From Tetranychus cinnabarinus (taxonomy: Eukaryota; Arthropoda; Arachnida; Trombidiformes; Tetranychidae), in the NCBI GenBank assembly GCA_022266195.1, contig WHVY01000010.1, positions 1,562,501 through 1,626,500 of the forward strand: a stretch of DNA of 64,000 nucleotides. The letters run 5' to 3'. Position 1 is the stretch's first letter. The number at the start of each line of letters is the position of its first letter. The notes under the pieces were generated by a model, which searched no databases, was not told where the DNA came from, and saw only the letters and a list, made by a program, of their open reading frames with translations. Below, piece by piece: positions 34,301 through 46,241 of this stretch. The position numbers and the translations under genes were made by a program.

Positions 34301-37300
34301 TTGAAAAAGCCCAACACCTGTAATGAATGAATGAAAATAAGAATATACTTTTTTAGACATTTGCCTTCCTCTGCTAATCACATTCAAACCATTGCGTACA
34401 ATTAAGTCATTAAAATTACTTACCTTTCCTTTTCACATGATAAACTTGATTGAAATTTCTTTATCTTATTGCAAAGCATGTAATTTACATTGTATTGGCG
34501 GCTTTTGTTTTCAATTTGACTCGAGCGCAATATTCAAAATCATAATGTTTTACTCTTTTCTCCATAAATAGATTGTTAATTTGATAATATTTCAATTCGT
34601 TTGTGCACATGTTTGAACATTGATTGATCTTGAAGGTGAATTGTAGCTTATAAAATTAATTGAAAGTACAATAAAACAAGAAGTAGCTTATTTAAAGGCA
34701 CTGGTGGGATAATTATGATAATCAAAGTACAGATCGATACAAGAAAAAAGATACAAGATATTTCAAGACTATTAGAGACCAAAAGAGCACAAAAGAGACA
34801 ATTTTTTTCCCTTGTTTCAAAAAACCAGTCAAATATATTTTTATAATGGTGCAAAAATTGACCCTCGACGACATAGTTCATAAATACTGGTCTTGAATTG
34901 GTCAATTTGCTTCAAAGGCCATTTGGAAAAGATGGAGTATTCGTTGACTCGATTCCAACATCAAAAATATCAAGATTATAACGATATTGATGGCAATTTT
35001 TGTGACTGCTGTATTTGTTCAATTCTGATTCATCCGAAATTCCTCTCTAGTAAAAATCTTTCACACGTTATTTGTATTCGCTAGTAAATTACTTTGTTCA
35101 TTTACGTCAAAGATAATGAACCTCAACCAATTTACATCTTCCTTTGCAATAGCAAATTTTTTTATGGTTTAACTTCCCATGTATCGGTTGGGAACAATAA
35201 AATCAGCTGAAACTGCAAGTAAACTGATTTAAGGAAAGTGTTGAAGCTGGCAACTAAGGTAAACCTGATTTTTTAATGTTTCTTGATGATAATCCATCTC
35301 ATTAATGTACCATTTTGTCGTTTTTCGCTGCAGTTAAAGGTCGAGTTGAAAACATTGGTAACATTTACTAAATTTGGTGGTAATAAAGCAAATCATTGGT
35401 ACGAGAAATCTCTTTGTTGAACCATTTTGTCCATAAAATAATGGGAAAAGAGATGGAGAAAAGTTAATATGGTTGGTTGATTATTAAAAACATGTTATTA
35501 TCAACGACCCTAGTATCATTATTACCATCATCAGGTTGATTATTATTATGATCATCAAACTAAACAACATTCAAACTTCCCTTAACTGTTTACACTGTTT
35601 TAACTGTGTATTATTATGTTTATTAAAATGAACAAAATATTCAGGAAATGCTTTAGGCAATGATACAATGACTTTGGAGTCTTTAGGAGAGATCAACCCT
35701 TTTATTAATAATGCAAAATATTAATATAATTACAATTAATGTAAAAATTGGGGAAATCAAATGATTAAAAATTGAATTGAGCGGTTAAAAGCAATGGAAG
35801 ACATTGGATTGGACAATTGAGTGTGTCTTTATGTTAACTGCTTTTGTAAAATGTTACAACATGTACCAAAAACCATTTTCAATTTTGTTCATATTTTTAT
35901 TATGATTATTAATTATCATTGTAAGTCAATGATGATGATTTCAATAACTCGTTAAAACATTAGTGACTACCTGGTACTGAGAAAATAAAATGAAAACAAA
36001 ATTTAATTGGATATGATTAGATAGTAATTTTACAATGATAGCTGTTGTTACCTGTTGATTTTACTGTTGAACTGCTGTTTATTTTCTGGTGGTAAGCAAA
36101 TTGTTTTTTTACTGATTGATTGGTGCCTTGTAATTCAATGGACAATTTGGTGATTTCTAATTCATCTTGTATTACCATCATCAAAGTCAATCAATTCAAT
36201 TTTACAAGGGTCATATTACGGCGATAATGATGGTGTAAACTATTCAAGTTATTGCGTCGTTGTTTCTCATGATCACCTTAACCATTATTATTAACATCAT
36301 CATTGGATTTTAATGTCAATCAAATATTGATTTGCTTTTGTTCTTTATTCTTAATTTTATCTAGTCAACTTATTATCCATGGGTCTACGTCTGTTGGTAT
36401 TAACAATGTATAAAGATTGGTGGAATACAATTAACCAGCAGATTCGCGCTGTCAATTTTCTGGTGGAACAACAATTGGTTTTACCAGTAATTAGATGACA
36501 AACACATCATTTGATTGTCAAATAATGTGGTTTGGTTTAATGATCACCTAAACCAATGGGTGACGAAACTAATGGCTTACGTATGTATTGATCTTTAATT
36601 AGCAGCACAGTTTAATACACGTGTGATTGTGCTGTTAATTTGGTTAAGGTCAAAGAAATGGCGATTTACTGATGGATTAATGTGTTAAAGATGAATCAGG
36701 AAATGGTGATAAACAGGAATAACAATGAGATGATTAAGGAACCAAATATCAACAAGGTTGTACATTTGAGGTCGAGGTTGACTCTTGATAATTGTTTGGA
36801 TTGTTGCTTCAATTTATAAATTTTTTTTATTGTTTAATGAAAATGGTTTATTGTTATTTACCTTAAATTGAAAGGGAAATGGAGAAAGTGTTTTATCTGA
36901 TTGAATGAATGAACCGGTAGCTCAAACAATCAATACAACAACAACAAACCGTAATGATAGTAATAATAACAATAATAATAATCCATCAATCTTATTTTTG
37001 TTTCTGTTTGTTTTCAGATTTTAAATATCTATTAAAACCAATCAACTTGGAAATATAGAATAATTATCATTTAAATTGGATCAGATGATTAGAGAGCCAC
37101 TTACGGGGATAACTGATTGTCATAATGATGTGACAATAATTGGACAGAAAGCCACAACAATTAATTGCTGTAATTTGATGTTAATCACTGTTAAAAGGGT
37201 TTGCTAATGCATTTATAAGCAGTAACCAGTGAGGTAACAAGGTAAATGTATTGTAAACAAGACAAACAACGGAAAAGGTGAAGTGATTTGATTAAGTATA

Positions 37301-39256
37301 ACTAGACAAGAAAAGGGCGATTATGATGATCAAGATGCTTGAAAAAATGAAGATGAAGTCCGTTATTACACCTTAATCTGAAGAATAAGAAACTGAAATT
37401 AGCTTGAAGCAAAATTAAAGTCTGATAAATAATAGTAACCGGTTTAGACCATCATTACCGGTAAACCAGAGATGATAACCAAAGAAAGTAGCCAACAAGA
37501 AGAAAAATGAAGTTTCCTCTTTTTTTCAAGGAGAGTTTCTTATTCATCATAATCATCATGAAAAGATTTGCTTTCTTCTTTGTTGAGGTCATTGAATTTG
37601 TAAAGCTTAAAAGGCAATGTTAACATTAGATTCAAGTTTAGAGTCTAACCATTTTCAAGGGTTGAAATGCTTGTAATCACCATTATTGAAAGACTTTTGA
37701 TTAAGCTGTCTTTCGCTGATGTGATTATCATTTCATTGATGAATTAAATTAAAGATTAGCTAGTAAATTATGTTGATTTAACTTAATAACTTAAATAGCT
37801 TATTTAAAATGAGTTTTGTTGGACACAAGGTGAAAGTGACTCGTATTTTACTGCCTCGTCTGTTGTCTTACATTTTCAAACATTTATGCACATTTATACA
37901 CATTTGAAAAGGATTTCATTGAGAAACAATGATGATTACGGTAAATTGGAGGCCTCGAGGGAAACACGATTTGTATTGTAGTCAGTAAATAGTACCAAAT
38001 AATAATGTAACTATTGAATCGGGGAAAATGTAGAAACTTGTAAAACCTTGAAGATGTTTCAATTGTTTTGCTGTCTTTGAGTATTGAAACAAGTAATACA
38101 AACATACAGTGAATGGATTGAGTGTTGTTTTGATTGAGATTACACATTGTTGTAATAATTCAATATATTTGGTAAAACGTATTTCATAACTATCAGGTTT
38201 GTTGATCAATTAAAGTCCAGCTTCATTAAAATTACTCAATATTATTCATTACGGCCAAGTCTCTGGACATGTTCCTAAGTAGATGGATCAAGTTTGGACT
38301 AGGCAAAAAGATTGTAAAATAATCATAAGCATTGCATCTTGATAATCAATAATTTCATATTCGTATATTGGATTAAATTGAAGTCTATGGGTTATTGTAA
38401 AATGAGACAATCTTAAATTAATCATTTAAAGGAAAAGTACTGATGTAAATTGATTGAATAAGTTTTCTTGATTTCTGGCTAACATTGACCTTTGATATTA
38501 ATTTCTGTGTCTGAAATTGTTGAACTTTAATTCATAATCACTGACGAAGAACATAAATTGAAAATTTGATCGCCTCTGGAATGATTAATGGGATTCCATC
38601 ATAATGGTCTTTTTAATTTTTGTTAATCTTGACTAGACGCAAAAGTTAATTACAATGAGGTCATTATGCTTTACGACCACTGGTGAGATGAGATTAAACT
38701 AAAAATAGTGGTAGCCTATCATTGATGGGTCAAAAGTTGCTGATAGATCTTTGATTTATTGAATAAAAAATCATGACTGGAAATCAATATAATTTGTCAA
38801 TCTTATCCTTTCTGGCATTCTTAAATTCGTGTAATTATTGTATCTTAACTTTTTTACAAATAAAGAATACATAACTATTACTTAAGTCCAAGTATTTGAA
38901 TCGTCTAATCGACAAACAAAAACAATAATTCACTAAATTCAGTAAATTATACTTTTTTTAATATCCCATGATCAAATGATTGAATAGAAAATAAAGTTTG
39001 AATTGCAGCAATGTAAATGATGCATGTTTCTTTACAATGTCAGTTTGAAAGTTGAAACTCCATGTTTTCACGATATTTTTGACAGAGAATGAAAAAATAT
39101 CTTTTTAGATAGCCGTCGATGCTCTAAGACTGGCTTTATTTTTGCTATGAACGATTTCCAATCCAAAACAGAAATTAAGATTGTTTACTTTCAGGAGTAA
39201 TGGAGTCTCAAAGTGAATTTACAGCCCATAAAGAGTTCCAGGCATTCTGTATGTTC
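31301..39256. other. Gene-poor 8-kb region, low complexity, no confident gene
   Basis: AT-rich with many ATGATG / CATCAT / AACAAT runs (e.g. 34158-34200, 35515-35570, 36960-36985). Open frames are short and compositionally simple. One pair of splice-like signals at 34319-34426 (-) is listed as a finding. The region may carry regulatory DNA for the flanking genes. The end nearest 39256 holds the MED6 3' UTR. Confidence 0.5.
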
Positions 39257-39999
39257 TCATTTCTTAGATTGTGGAGGCGGAAATTTTTTACATAATTCAT
39301 GAATCAACATATCAACTCGAGCTCTCTGAAATGCGGAGATTGGCTCTTCTTTTAACTTTTCACTTTCTTTGTCATTCTCTCTCTTCTTTTCTTTAGATTT
39401 ACCATCTTTATCGAAATCCCAAGAATAACCTTTTGATGGATGGTACCTGGCAAAAGAGTGAACTTCTTCAAATGCTTGAGATAAATGGTGAAGAGCAGTA
39501 GTGAGACGAAAGTTTATTACAGAGTTCAAATCAGGAGCTTGGTAAACATATCCAGCAAGAACATAATAATCTGTCAATGGAGTAACTTGGTCTTTAGAAT
39601 GTCTGTGTTGTTTCCGAATGACATATAAGATGGGTTCCTGTACATGTAGAAGGATATATTCAGTGCCGGTCATGTTCCTAAACGAAGAGAATATTTTAGA
39701 CTAGACTTTTAACAGATATCAGCGCTTTACTACTTACTCTAGTTGATCCAAACTAGCCTTTTGCATTTTAAGTGTCTCATTATTACAGGTTCGGTCGTAA
39801 AAAGGATTACTCCTCTCGCCAAAATAATCAAGAACAGTTGCTTGATTGATATGAGGTATCCAAGCAGAATCATGCCATGAGATATACAACGGATTATCTA
39901 TGAGAGAGTGAAAACATGAATAAAAGTCACATTTAAAAACATGAGCAAATGACAATCAAATTAATCAGAAATGAATAATTTACCTTTGAGATCATTCAT
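39257..39999 (-). CDS. MED6: Mediator complex subunit 6
   Basis: Head-module subunit of Mediator, contacting RNA polymerase II. Minus-strand exons are 39999-39984 (M-N-D-L-K plus one base), 39897-39738 and 39677-39257, in frame, 198 aa. Signature segments are P-L-Y-I-S-W-H-D-S-A-W-I-P, V-L-D-Y-F-G-E-R-S-N-P-F-Y-D-R-T-C-N-N-E, E-Y-I-L-L-H-V-Q-E-P-I-L-Y-V-I-R-K-Q, Y-Q-A-P-D-L and Y-H-P-S-K-G-Y. A Lys/Glu linker follows, then F-Q-R-A-R-V-D and K-F-P-P-P. It is shorter than the roughly 245-residue vertebrate and fly proteins because the C-terminal tail ends soon after K-F-P-P-P. The tiny first exon is supported by its donor and by exact frame. Confidence 0.96.
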
Positions 40000-40104
40000 T
40001 GAAAGTTAATTAATAAAAAACTGATGAGAATAACAAAATATAAAGGCTTATTTACTAAGTTTAGTGACACTTGAGAGGTAAACAACAAGAAAAGCTGCTC
40101 AACT

Positions 40105-40582
40105 TAGTGTTGCACTAATACAATCGATACGAGTAATAGTATTGATATTTCACTCAGCAATACGTATCGATACTTTGAAAAATGGTATCGATACGCATTT
40201 GATACTTTTTTTAGTTGAAAGTTCAAATTAAATCAAGTTTTTGACTTGATTTAAACCATTTGTCTTAAAAAATCTCTACTGTCCCAAGCCTCGAACGATA
40301 AGAATCCCAGAATTTTTTCTTCGATTGAAGAGATTTCAATGTAGAAAAGTTGAGTTAGATCTTATGACTTAAATTCAACGAATTAAAGTTCTTAGATTCA
40401 CTATCTGAATGTATCATTTGAACTTTAAATTGATATTCTGAATGCCTAATATATGCTCGACAATAATACTTACAATACTTAAACAATATTTTTGATATTT
40501 CAATACTTTCAATATATCAATACTTGGTCGATTAATACCAATATTATCAATCAATACTTCAGGAAAGTATTGTGCATCTCTA
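40105..40582. mobile_element. Non-autonomous hAT-type element, 478 bp, with 8-bp target duplication
   Basis: The ends are TAGTGTTGCACTAATAC on the left and GTATTGTGCATCTCTA on the right, so the terminal inverted repeats read TAGWGWTGCAC followed by AATAC. The 8-bp GCTCAACT flanks both sides (40097-40104 and 40583-40590). An 8-bp target duplication and TAG-type termini are hAT features. The interior is rich in ATCGATAC and ATTGATA words and has no transposase frame. It lies about 100 bp upstream of the MED6 start. Confidence 0.88.
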
Positions 40583-40739
40583 GCTCAACTTGGATGCTAG
40601 GCTATCGACAATCGAGCCTTTTATCGATCAATCGAAATAGAAGCTCGTACTCAAAGAGTAAAGAAAGAGACTCATCTTTAGTGATTTTTAACTAAAATGT
40701 GCACAATAAGGTGGCAGCACCATAAAATCTATTAAGAAA

Positions 40740-41380
40740 AGGAGTTTTGTCAAAACTTTGACTTTCGAGTTACGAGCAGAAACTTTGTGGGTTTATAAAG
40801 ACATTGAAACTGAGTCAATTAGTGCTATTAAAAATTTCTCTGGTCGACAGTTTTCGAGAAGTCAAGGTTGAAACTTCGATCACCTTTTTCACAAGTTACT
40901 GAACCAGATTTTTTCACGGACTTTATTGATTTAACTTTTTATGGTTAACCAGAAAATGCACTTATTTTGCAAAATTAAATTTTCTGTTTCTGTACTTTTG
41001 ATCAGTTTCATTTTCAGTTAAACCTTCGGCATTCTGTTAATGTAAGAGTTAGAGATTATCGAACACTTTTTTCAATTCATCGACAGTTCTCTTGATTTAA
41101 GCCACTGACCTGACTAAGCCTCAATATCTAGAAAATGAACAATCATCAATCATCATTCTTCGAAAAAATATTACAAGAGAACTGTCGATAAATAAAACAA
41201 AGTGTTTAATCATTGGTACCAACAATTTTTATCAATGAATAAGCTTCAGCTCTAACAGAATGCCGAAGGTTTAACTGACAAAACTGACTGTGAAAATCAA
41301 ACTGATCAAAAGTACAGAAACTGGAAATTTTATTTTGCAAAATAAGTGCATTTTCTGTTGTAAAATAGGAGTTATCAAGT
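40740..41380. repeat. Inverted-repeat element of the dispersed R1 family, copy at 40.7-41.4 kb
   Basis: The left arm 40950-41095 and right arm 41173-41358 are imperfect reverse complements. Paired anchors are AGAAAATGCACTTATTTTGC with its complement at 41335-41357, TTCGGCATTCTGTTA with 41254-41268, and ATCGACAGTTCTCTTG with 41173-41188. 40740-40950 continues as single R1 sequence without a partner here. The text is related to 43487-45968 and 55080-55400. Confidence 0.8.
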
Positions 41381-41982
41381 CGAGATAATTCATCACCAAA
41401 AATATCAAATACAGAATGAATGAAGTCACTTTAATATCTTTTGCAAATAACAACCAACATTGAAAATACCACCAAAAGCGTCATTCAAGTGACGTTAAAC
41501 AAATTTCGCAAGCAAATATGTATTGGATATTAATAATAACTTATTCAATTTAATCAAAAACATGTGTAAAGCTATTTTGCGATAATCAGTTCAAGGAAAT
41601 CATTGAACTTGTTCATGGCGAAAAACAAAGGTTTTATATTCAAAATGTGTGCAATTTATGATAAAAAAATGCAAAACAATTTCAACCAATAATTGAACGG
41701 AAAAAATCAATTTTATTCGCTGCATTACGAGCATGCAGCAGTTGACGGTGAAACAAAAGCAGAAACAATGACGGGACAAAAAGCGGGATATTATTACGGC
41801 ATTGAGAGTGTCATTAATATTAATGGTTTGTCATGCAATCATGGCATTTTCTGGAAGGACAATGGATTCATCGAAGAGACAATTATCGAGAAACATTTGC
41901 ATGTAAATGTATAATCATTGGCTGATTTTCATCTGGCATCAAAACAAAATTACATTTGGTGTTAACGTGACAACAAGGCACT

Positions 41983-43002
41983 TTACACATGAAGAGCAAG
42001 AGCCAACGAAACTGATGAAATGAGCATCACAAAACTCGAGACGATTGGCGGAGCAAAATTTTTAAGCACAACATTTGTCTCATTGTAAACAACTACATTG
42101 TCTCGGGTTATCTGAAGAGTATAAATAGTCCGCTTAGTCTCCAAAATGCCGTACAGTGAGTCGACAATAGCAGGTAGTGACCATGAGCATCGATAATCGA
42201 AAATTTTTGGCCGATCAAGTTGACTTGTTATGGACGATGAAACGGTTCCTATGGTTGCATATCCATTCAACTGGCCACTGGCATAATCACACTCAGCCAC
42301 TATCCCGAGTTGATCTGAATTGTTCAAGGCAATTCTTACAGTTTTAGGAGTTCGACCGATGACCTGCATAAGAAAGTCGGTTGAAGTTGGATTGCTCTTA
42401 ATGGCCAACAGATATTCGTGGTTTCCTCGAATGCGATAACCACAACATTTGATGAATTTCATTTGATAAATGGGCAGTTCGCTCGAGTGTTCACCAACTG
42501 GGATAAACTTTTGTCCCGATTGAAGCCAAATTTGATATCCATTGTCAGTGACTAGGTTAGCCTTGGATCCGTCATCGACAAGAGGCCAGGAAACGTCCTG
42601 TTTGGACATGATCCAGGAACAATAGAGTTTACCATTTAGATAGATGGATGATCCAATGGTGTATGATTTGGTGGCCTGAGCAACAAAGGCACTTGTAAGG
42701 CCTGACTTTTGTTTGGTACACGAATAAATGACATTTGAGTTTGATTTGTTTAGCTTCAAGCCAATTACTGAAGATTCAAATTCACTTATATTGTAGCCGA
42801 TTAGGGTGAAGTTTAAATATTCATCAAAATGTTCTTGTTCAATGACACTTATGTAAGCTTGGATTAAACAATTGTTGGTACATTTGGTTGTATAATTGGT
42901 TGATAGACTGTAAGTTTTAACTTGACAAGATTCATTGCAAATGGTGTAACCTTTTATACAAGTTAACAACTGAACAAAAACAATTACAATTGACCAACAC
43001 AT
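41983..43002 (-). CDS. Secreted, probably membrane-anchored cysteine-rich protein, paralogue 1 (339 aa)
   Basis: Family not recognised. Single exon. An N-terminal signal peptide (M-C-W-S-I-V-I-V-F-V-Q-L-L) precedes the motif C-x3-C-x3-T-Y-x-L-S. There are many N-glycosylation sequons. Motifs shared with the two downstream-numbered paralogues are Y-S-C-T-K; C-S-W-I-M-S-K-Q-D-V-S-W-P; Y-Q-M-K-F-I-K-C-C; and R-C-S-W-S-L-P. The C-terminus is a hydrophobic tail (S-S-F-V-M-L-I-S-S-V-S-L-A-L-A-L) with almost no charged residue after it, as in GPI-anchor signals. Paralogues lie at 46242-47264 and 47534-48562 on the same strand. The extracellular surface role is inferred. Confidence 0.8.
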   Translation of the reverse strand: MCWSIVIVFVQLLTCIKGYTICNESCQVKTYSLSTNYTTKCTNNCLIQAYISVIEQEHFDEYLNFTLIGYNISEFESSVIGLKLNKSNSNVIYSCTKQKSGLTSAFVAQATKSYTIGSSIYLNGKLYCSWIMSKQDVSWPLVDDGSKANLVTDNGYQIWLQSGQKFIPVGEHSSELPIYQMKFIKCCGYRIRGNHEYLLAIKSNPTSTDFLMQVIGRTPKTVRIALNNSDQLGIVAECDYASGQLNGYATIGTVSSSITSQLDRPKIFDYRCSWSLPAIVDSLYGILETKRTIYTLQITRDNVVVYNETNVVLKNFAPPIVSSFVMLISSVSLALALHV

Positions 43003-46000
43003 TGTCTGGAAGCACTGAACAGTTAGAGATTGAATTTGTGGTCAAAAGATATTTTCAAAACATCAATTCTTCTCTCTCAATCATGTTCAATATTCTGATG
43101 ATGAAGTCAAAAGAATCTCTTCACTCTATTCCTAACTACATTTAGTGTCATTCAATAAGTTAATTTGCTCCATCGATTCTTAATTTTATTCACCAAATCA
43201 AATAATTCATTTGAAATGTGATGATTCATTGTGGACGATAAACTTGAGCGATTGCAAAAACATACTCTAATAATAGATTACAATGAAAATCAAGCAATAT
43301 TTGTGTTCATTGCCATTGCTATCAAAGGAGAGTTGAACAAATGTTGAGCGATGATAAATGCTTGAAATTTTTAAAGAGTTCAATGAAATTGGTTTGATTC
43401 AAAGACAAGATCATCTTGAGATTGTGTTAATGCGAACCAGATCGCTCGCAGACCTATCTAATTAATTGCTTTCAAATTTAACCTTAATGGCGTTGTAGAG
43501 ACATAAAAAATGAATCTGTTAGTGCGATTTAAAAATCTCTCTGATCAACAGTTCGCGAGAAAATGAGGTTCGAAGTTTGAACTTGGAAAGCTTTTTGCAC
43601 AGTTATCGAAGCAGATTTTTTGTATGAAACTCATAGTACTTATGCATCTTTTGATGATCGACCAGGAAATGGGTTTATTTAGAGCAATGAAATTTTAGAT
43701 TTCCATTAAAACAGATTAGTTCGATTTTCAATTAAACCGGCCTTTTCTATGACCGTAAGAGTTAGTGAGCTGAAACTTATTGTTAGTCCCTACAAGTACT
43801 TGTTGCCTCACATCATGCAGTGAATAATTTTTTCAATAGACCAATAGTTCTCTTGATATTGGCCATTAGACTAAAACCATAAAACTTTGAGCTTCGATAT
43901 TTCGAGACTGAGATCACATACAATCATCATTCTTGCGCCAATTTATCTCTTTAATTGTTAAAAATGCAATACAATTCAATTACTTTCCATTAGCGAACTC
44001 GCAAGATAGTTTTGGGCTGTAATGGTACAAGTAACAACTTATTTAGCAAAACAAACTCATATAAACCCATATCTTGATGAATAAAGCAATTTTCTGGTTA
44101 AACTTGCAAATGAAATGCAAAGAATGCTGTCCAAGGCACGAACATTTGAGTTGTGATTGGAGACTTAGTGGCATTTGTAGGAAAATGAAAACTGAATCCA
44201 TTGGCACTAATAAATAATTGATTCAATGGACAGTTTTGGACAAAATCGAAGTCAAAGTTAAAACTTCGAACGTCTTTTATACATTTATGGAGGCAGATTT
44301 TTTCATGAAACTCTATTTAACTGATGTAAATTTTGATGATGAACCAGAAAAACCATTTATTTAGAGCAATAAAATTTTCGATTTCCTTTAAAACATATAA
44401 GTTCGATTTTCATTCAAACCGACTTTTTTCATTAACCATAATAGTTAGGGAACTGAAACTCATAATTTGTCTGTAAAAACTGGTTGTGCCCACTATGAAT
44501 TGAATATTTTTTTCAATATATCAACAGTTCTCTTGATTTTGGCCATAAACCTAAAAACTTTGAGCCTCGATATTTCGAGAATCGTATTATCTACAATCAT
44601 CATTCTTTCGCTAAACATTAGATTTTACTATGAGCTATAACAGTATATGACTTAACACCCAATAAAATCTGAACTAATTTATTTAATGATGAAAATTCTT
44701 CTAACGCATAAGATTTGTGTTTAGCTTTATAAATCAAAGTCTCAAATCTGACAAGCTAATATCAAATATCATAACTTCTTTTCTAGGATCTTGAATGGCT
44801 TAATATTTCAATGCATTATAGCCTCATAGTGGAATCTAATGTTTAACGAAAGAATGATGATTGCTGATGATCCGATTCGCGAAATATTGAGGTTCAAAGT
44901 TTTATGGTAAATGGCCAAAATAAAGAGAGCTGTTGATCTATTGGCAAAAGTATTCAATGCATGATATTCACAAACAATTTTCATAAACAAATCATAAGTT
45001 TCAACTCTCTAACTTTCACGATCACAGAAAAAATTCAGTTTAACTGAAAATCGAACTTATCTGTTTTACAGAAAGCATAAAATTTTATTGCTAAAAATAA
45101 GTTCATTTTGGGATTACCCATTAAAATTTACATCAGTTAAATAGAGTTTCATGAAAAAATCTGGTTCCATGAATGTACAAAAGGCGTTCGAAGTTTCAAA
45201 TTTGCCTGCGATTTTCTCGAAAACTATCCATCGGATCAATTATTTAATAGTACCAATGGATACAGTTCTTATGCCCCTAAAAACGCAGTAAGTCTTAACT
45301 TTTTACTAAAATGCTCGAGCATTTGACAGCACTCTTTGCATTTCATTTGCAAGTTTAACCAGAAAATTGCTTTATTCACCAAGATATGGGTTTATATGAG
45401 TTTGTTTTGCTAAATAAGTTGTTACTCGTACGATTAAAGCCCCAAAATCATTGTTCAAATGCGCTAATGGAAAGTAATTGAATTGCATTGCATTATTAAT
45501 TAGTAAAGAGATAAATTGGTGCAAGAATGATGTTTGTTGTGATGCCAGTTTCGAAATGTCGAAGCTCAAAGTTGTGGATCTAATGGTCAATATCAAGAGA
45601 ACTGTTGGTCTATTTAAAAAATTATTCAATCCATGATGTGAGGTAACAATTTTTTAGGGACTAACAATAAGTTTCAGCTCACTAACTCATACGGTCTTAG
45701 AAAAAGGCCATTTAAACTGAAAAAGGAACTGATCTGTTTTACAGAAAAAGAAAAGTTCTATTTCTCAAAATGAATATGTTTCCTGGTTGATCATTAGAAG
45801 ATACATCAGTCCTATGAGTTTCATGAAAAAATTTGCTTGCATTATTATACAAAAAGCTTTCCAAGTTTCAACTTCGAACCACATTTTCTGGAGAACTGTT
45901 GATCAGAGAAATCTTTAAATATTTAAATCTTCAACTAAACTTAGTTTTCATGTCCCTACAAACCAAAAAAGTCTAAATTTTAAAGAAATCAATTTTTACC

Positions 46001-46241
46001 CGTTTTCCCAATTTGTGTCAATTTTCGTCAATTTGTGTATCAATCCGACAATTGTGTTAATTTTGTCTGTTTGACCAAACATTGAATTGTTCAACTTGGA
46101 ATTTTGGGAAAGAGTGAAATTAAATTAATGTAAAATGTAATGATAAACTAACTTGTAATCTACTTGAGGTGTGTTTCGGTTACACATGATTTCATGTGAC
46201 TTTGATTGTGAATAAAACATGATGCAAGTGATTTTCTTGTA
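43003..46241. other. Spacer holding the large palindrome, no gene seen
   Basis: Separates paralogues 1 and 2. The outer parts (43003-43486 and 45969-46241) are AT-rich flanks. The short open frames at 44808-44990 and 45372-45629 (-) lie inside the palindrome arms and are not supported as genes. Confidence 0.6.
43487..45968. repeat. 2.5-kb imperfect palindrome made of R1 repeats
   Basis: The left arm, about 43487-44633, and right arm, about 44821-45968, read as reverse complements along their length around a spacer of about 190 bp. Checked pairs are TCTCTGATCAACAGTT at 43540 with 45895; TTAACCTTAATGGCGTTGTAG-type text at the outer ends; CATATAAACCCATATCTTGATGA at 44058 with 45385; and CATCATTCTTTCG at 44600 with 44850. 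The midpoints agree (about 44727). Each arm holds two tandem R1 units (about 43490-43950 and 44100-44633). Confidence 0.85.

Larger units (their letters stand above)
40000..41982. other. Intergenic with transposon remnants
   Basis: Holds the hAT-type element (40105-40582) and an inverted-repeat element (about 40740-41380), both listed separately. The open frame at 41693-41914 (+) has no recognised domain and overlaps the 3' flank of the gene at 41983. Confidence 0.6.

Noticed and set aside
34121..34387. 88-codon minus-strand frame read as a gene of its own
   Set aside because: Its second half is a Ser/Thr run from GATGATG repeats. Only the short spliced core is kept, as a low-confidence finding.
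40105..40582. Degenerate telomere-like or satellite reading of the ATCGATAC words
   Set aside because: Terminal inverted repeats and an 8-bp target duplication explain the segment better as a hAT-type element.
41693..41914. 73-codon plus-strand frame ahead of paralogue 1's stop
   Set aside because: Lies in the 3' flank of the minus-strand gene, no signal peptide or domain, no homologous frame beside the other paralogues.
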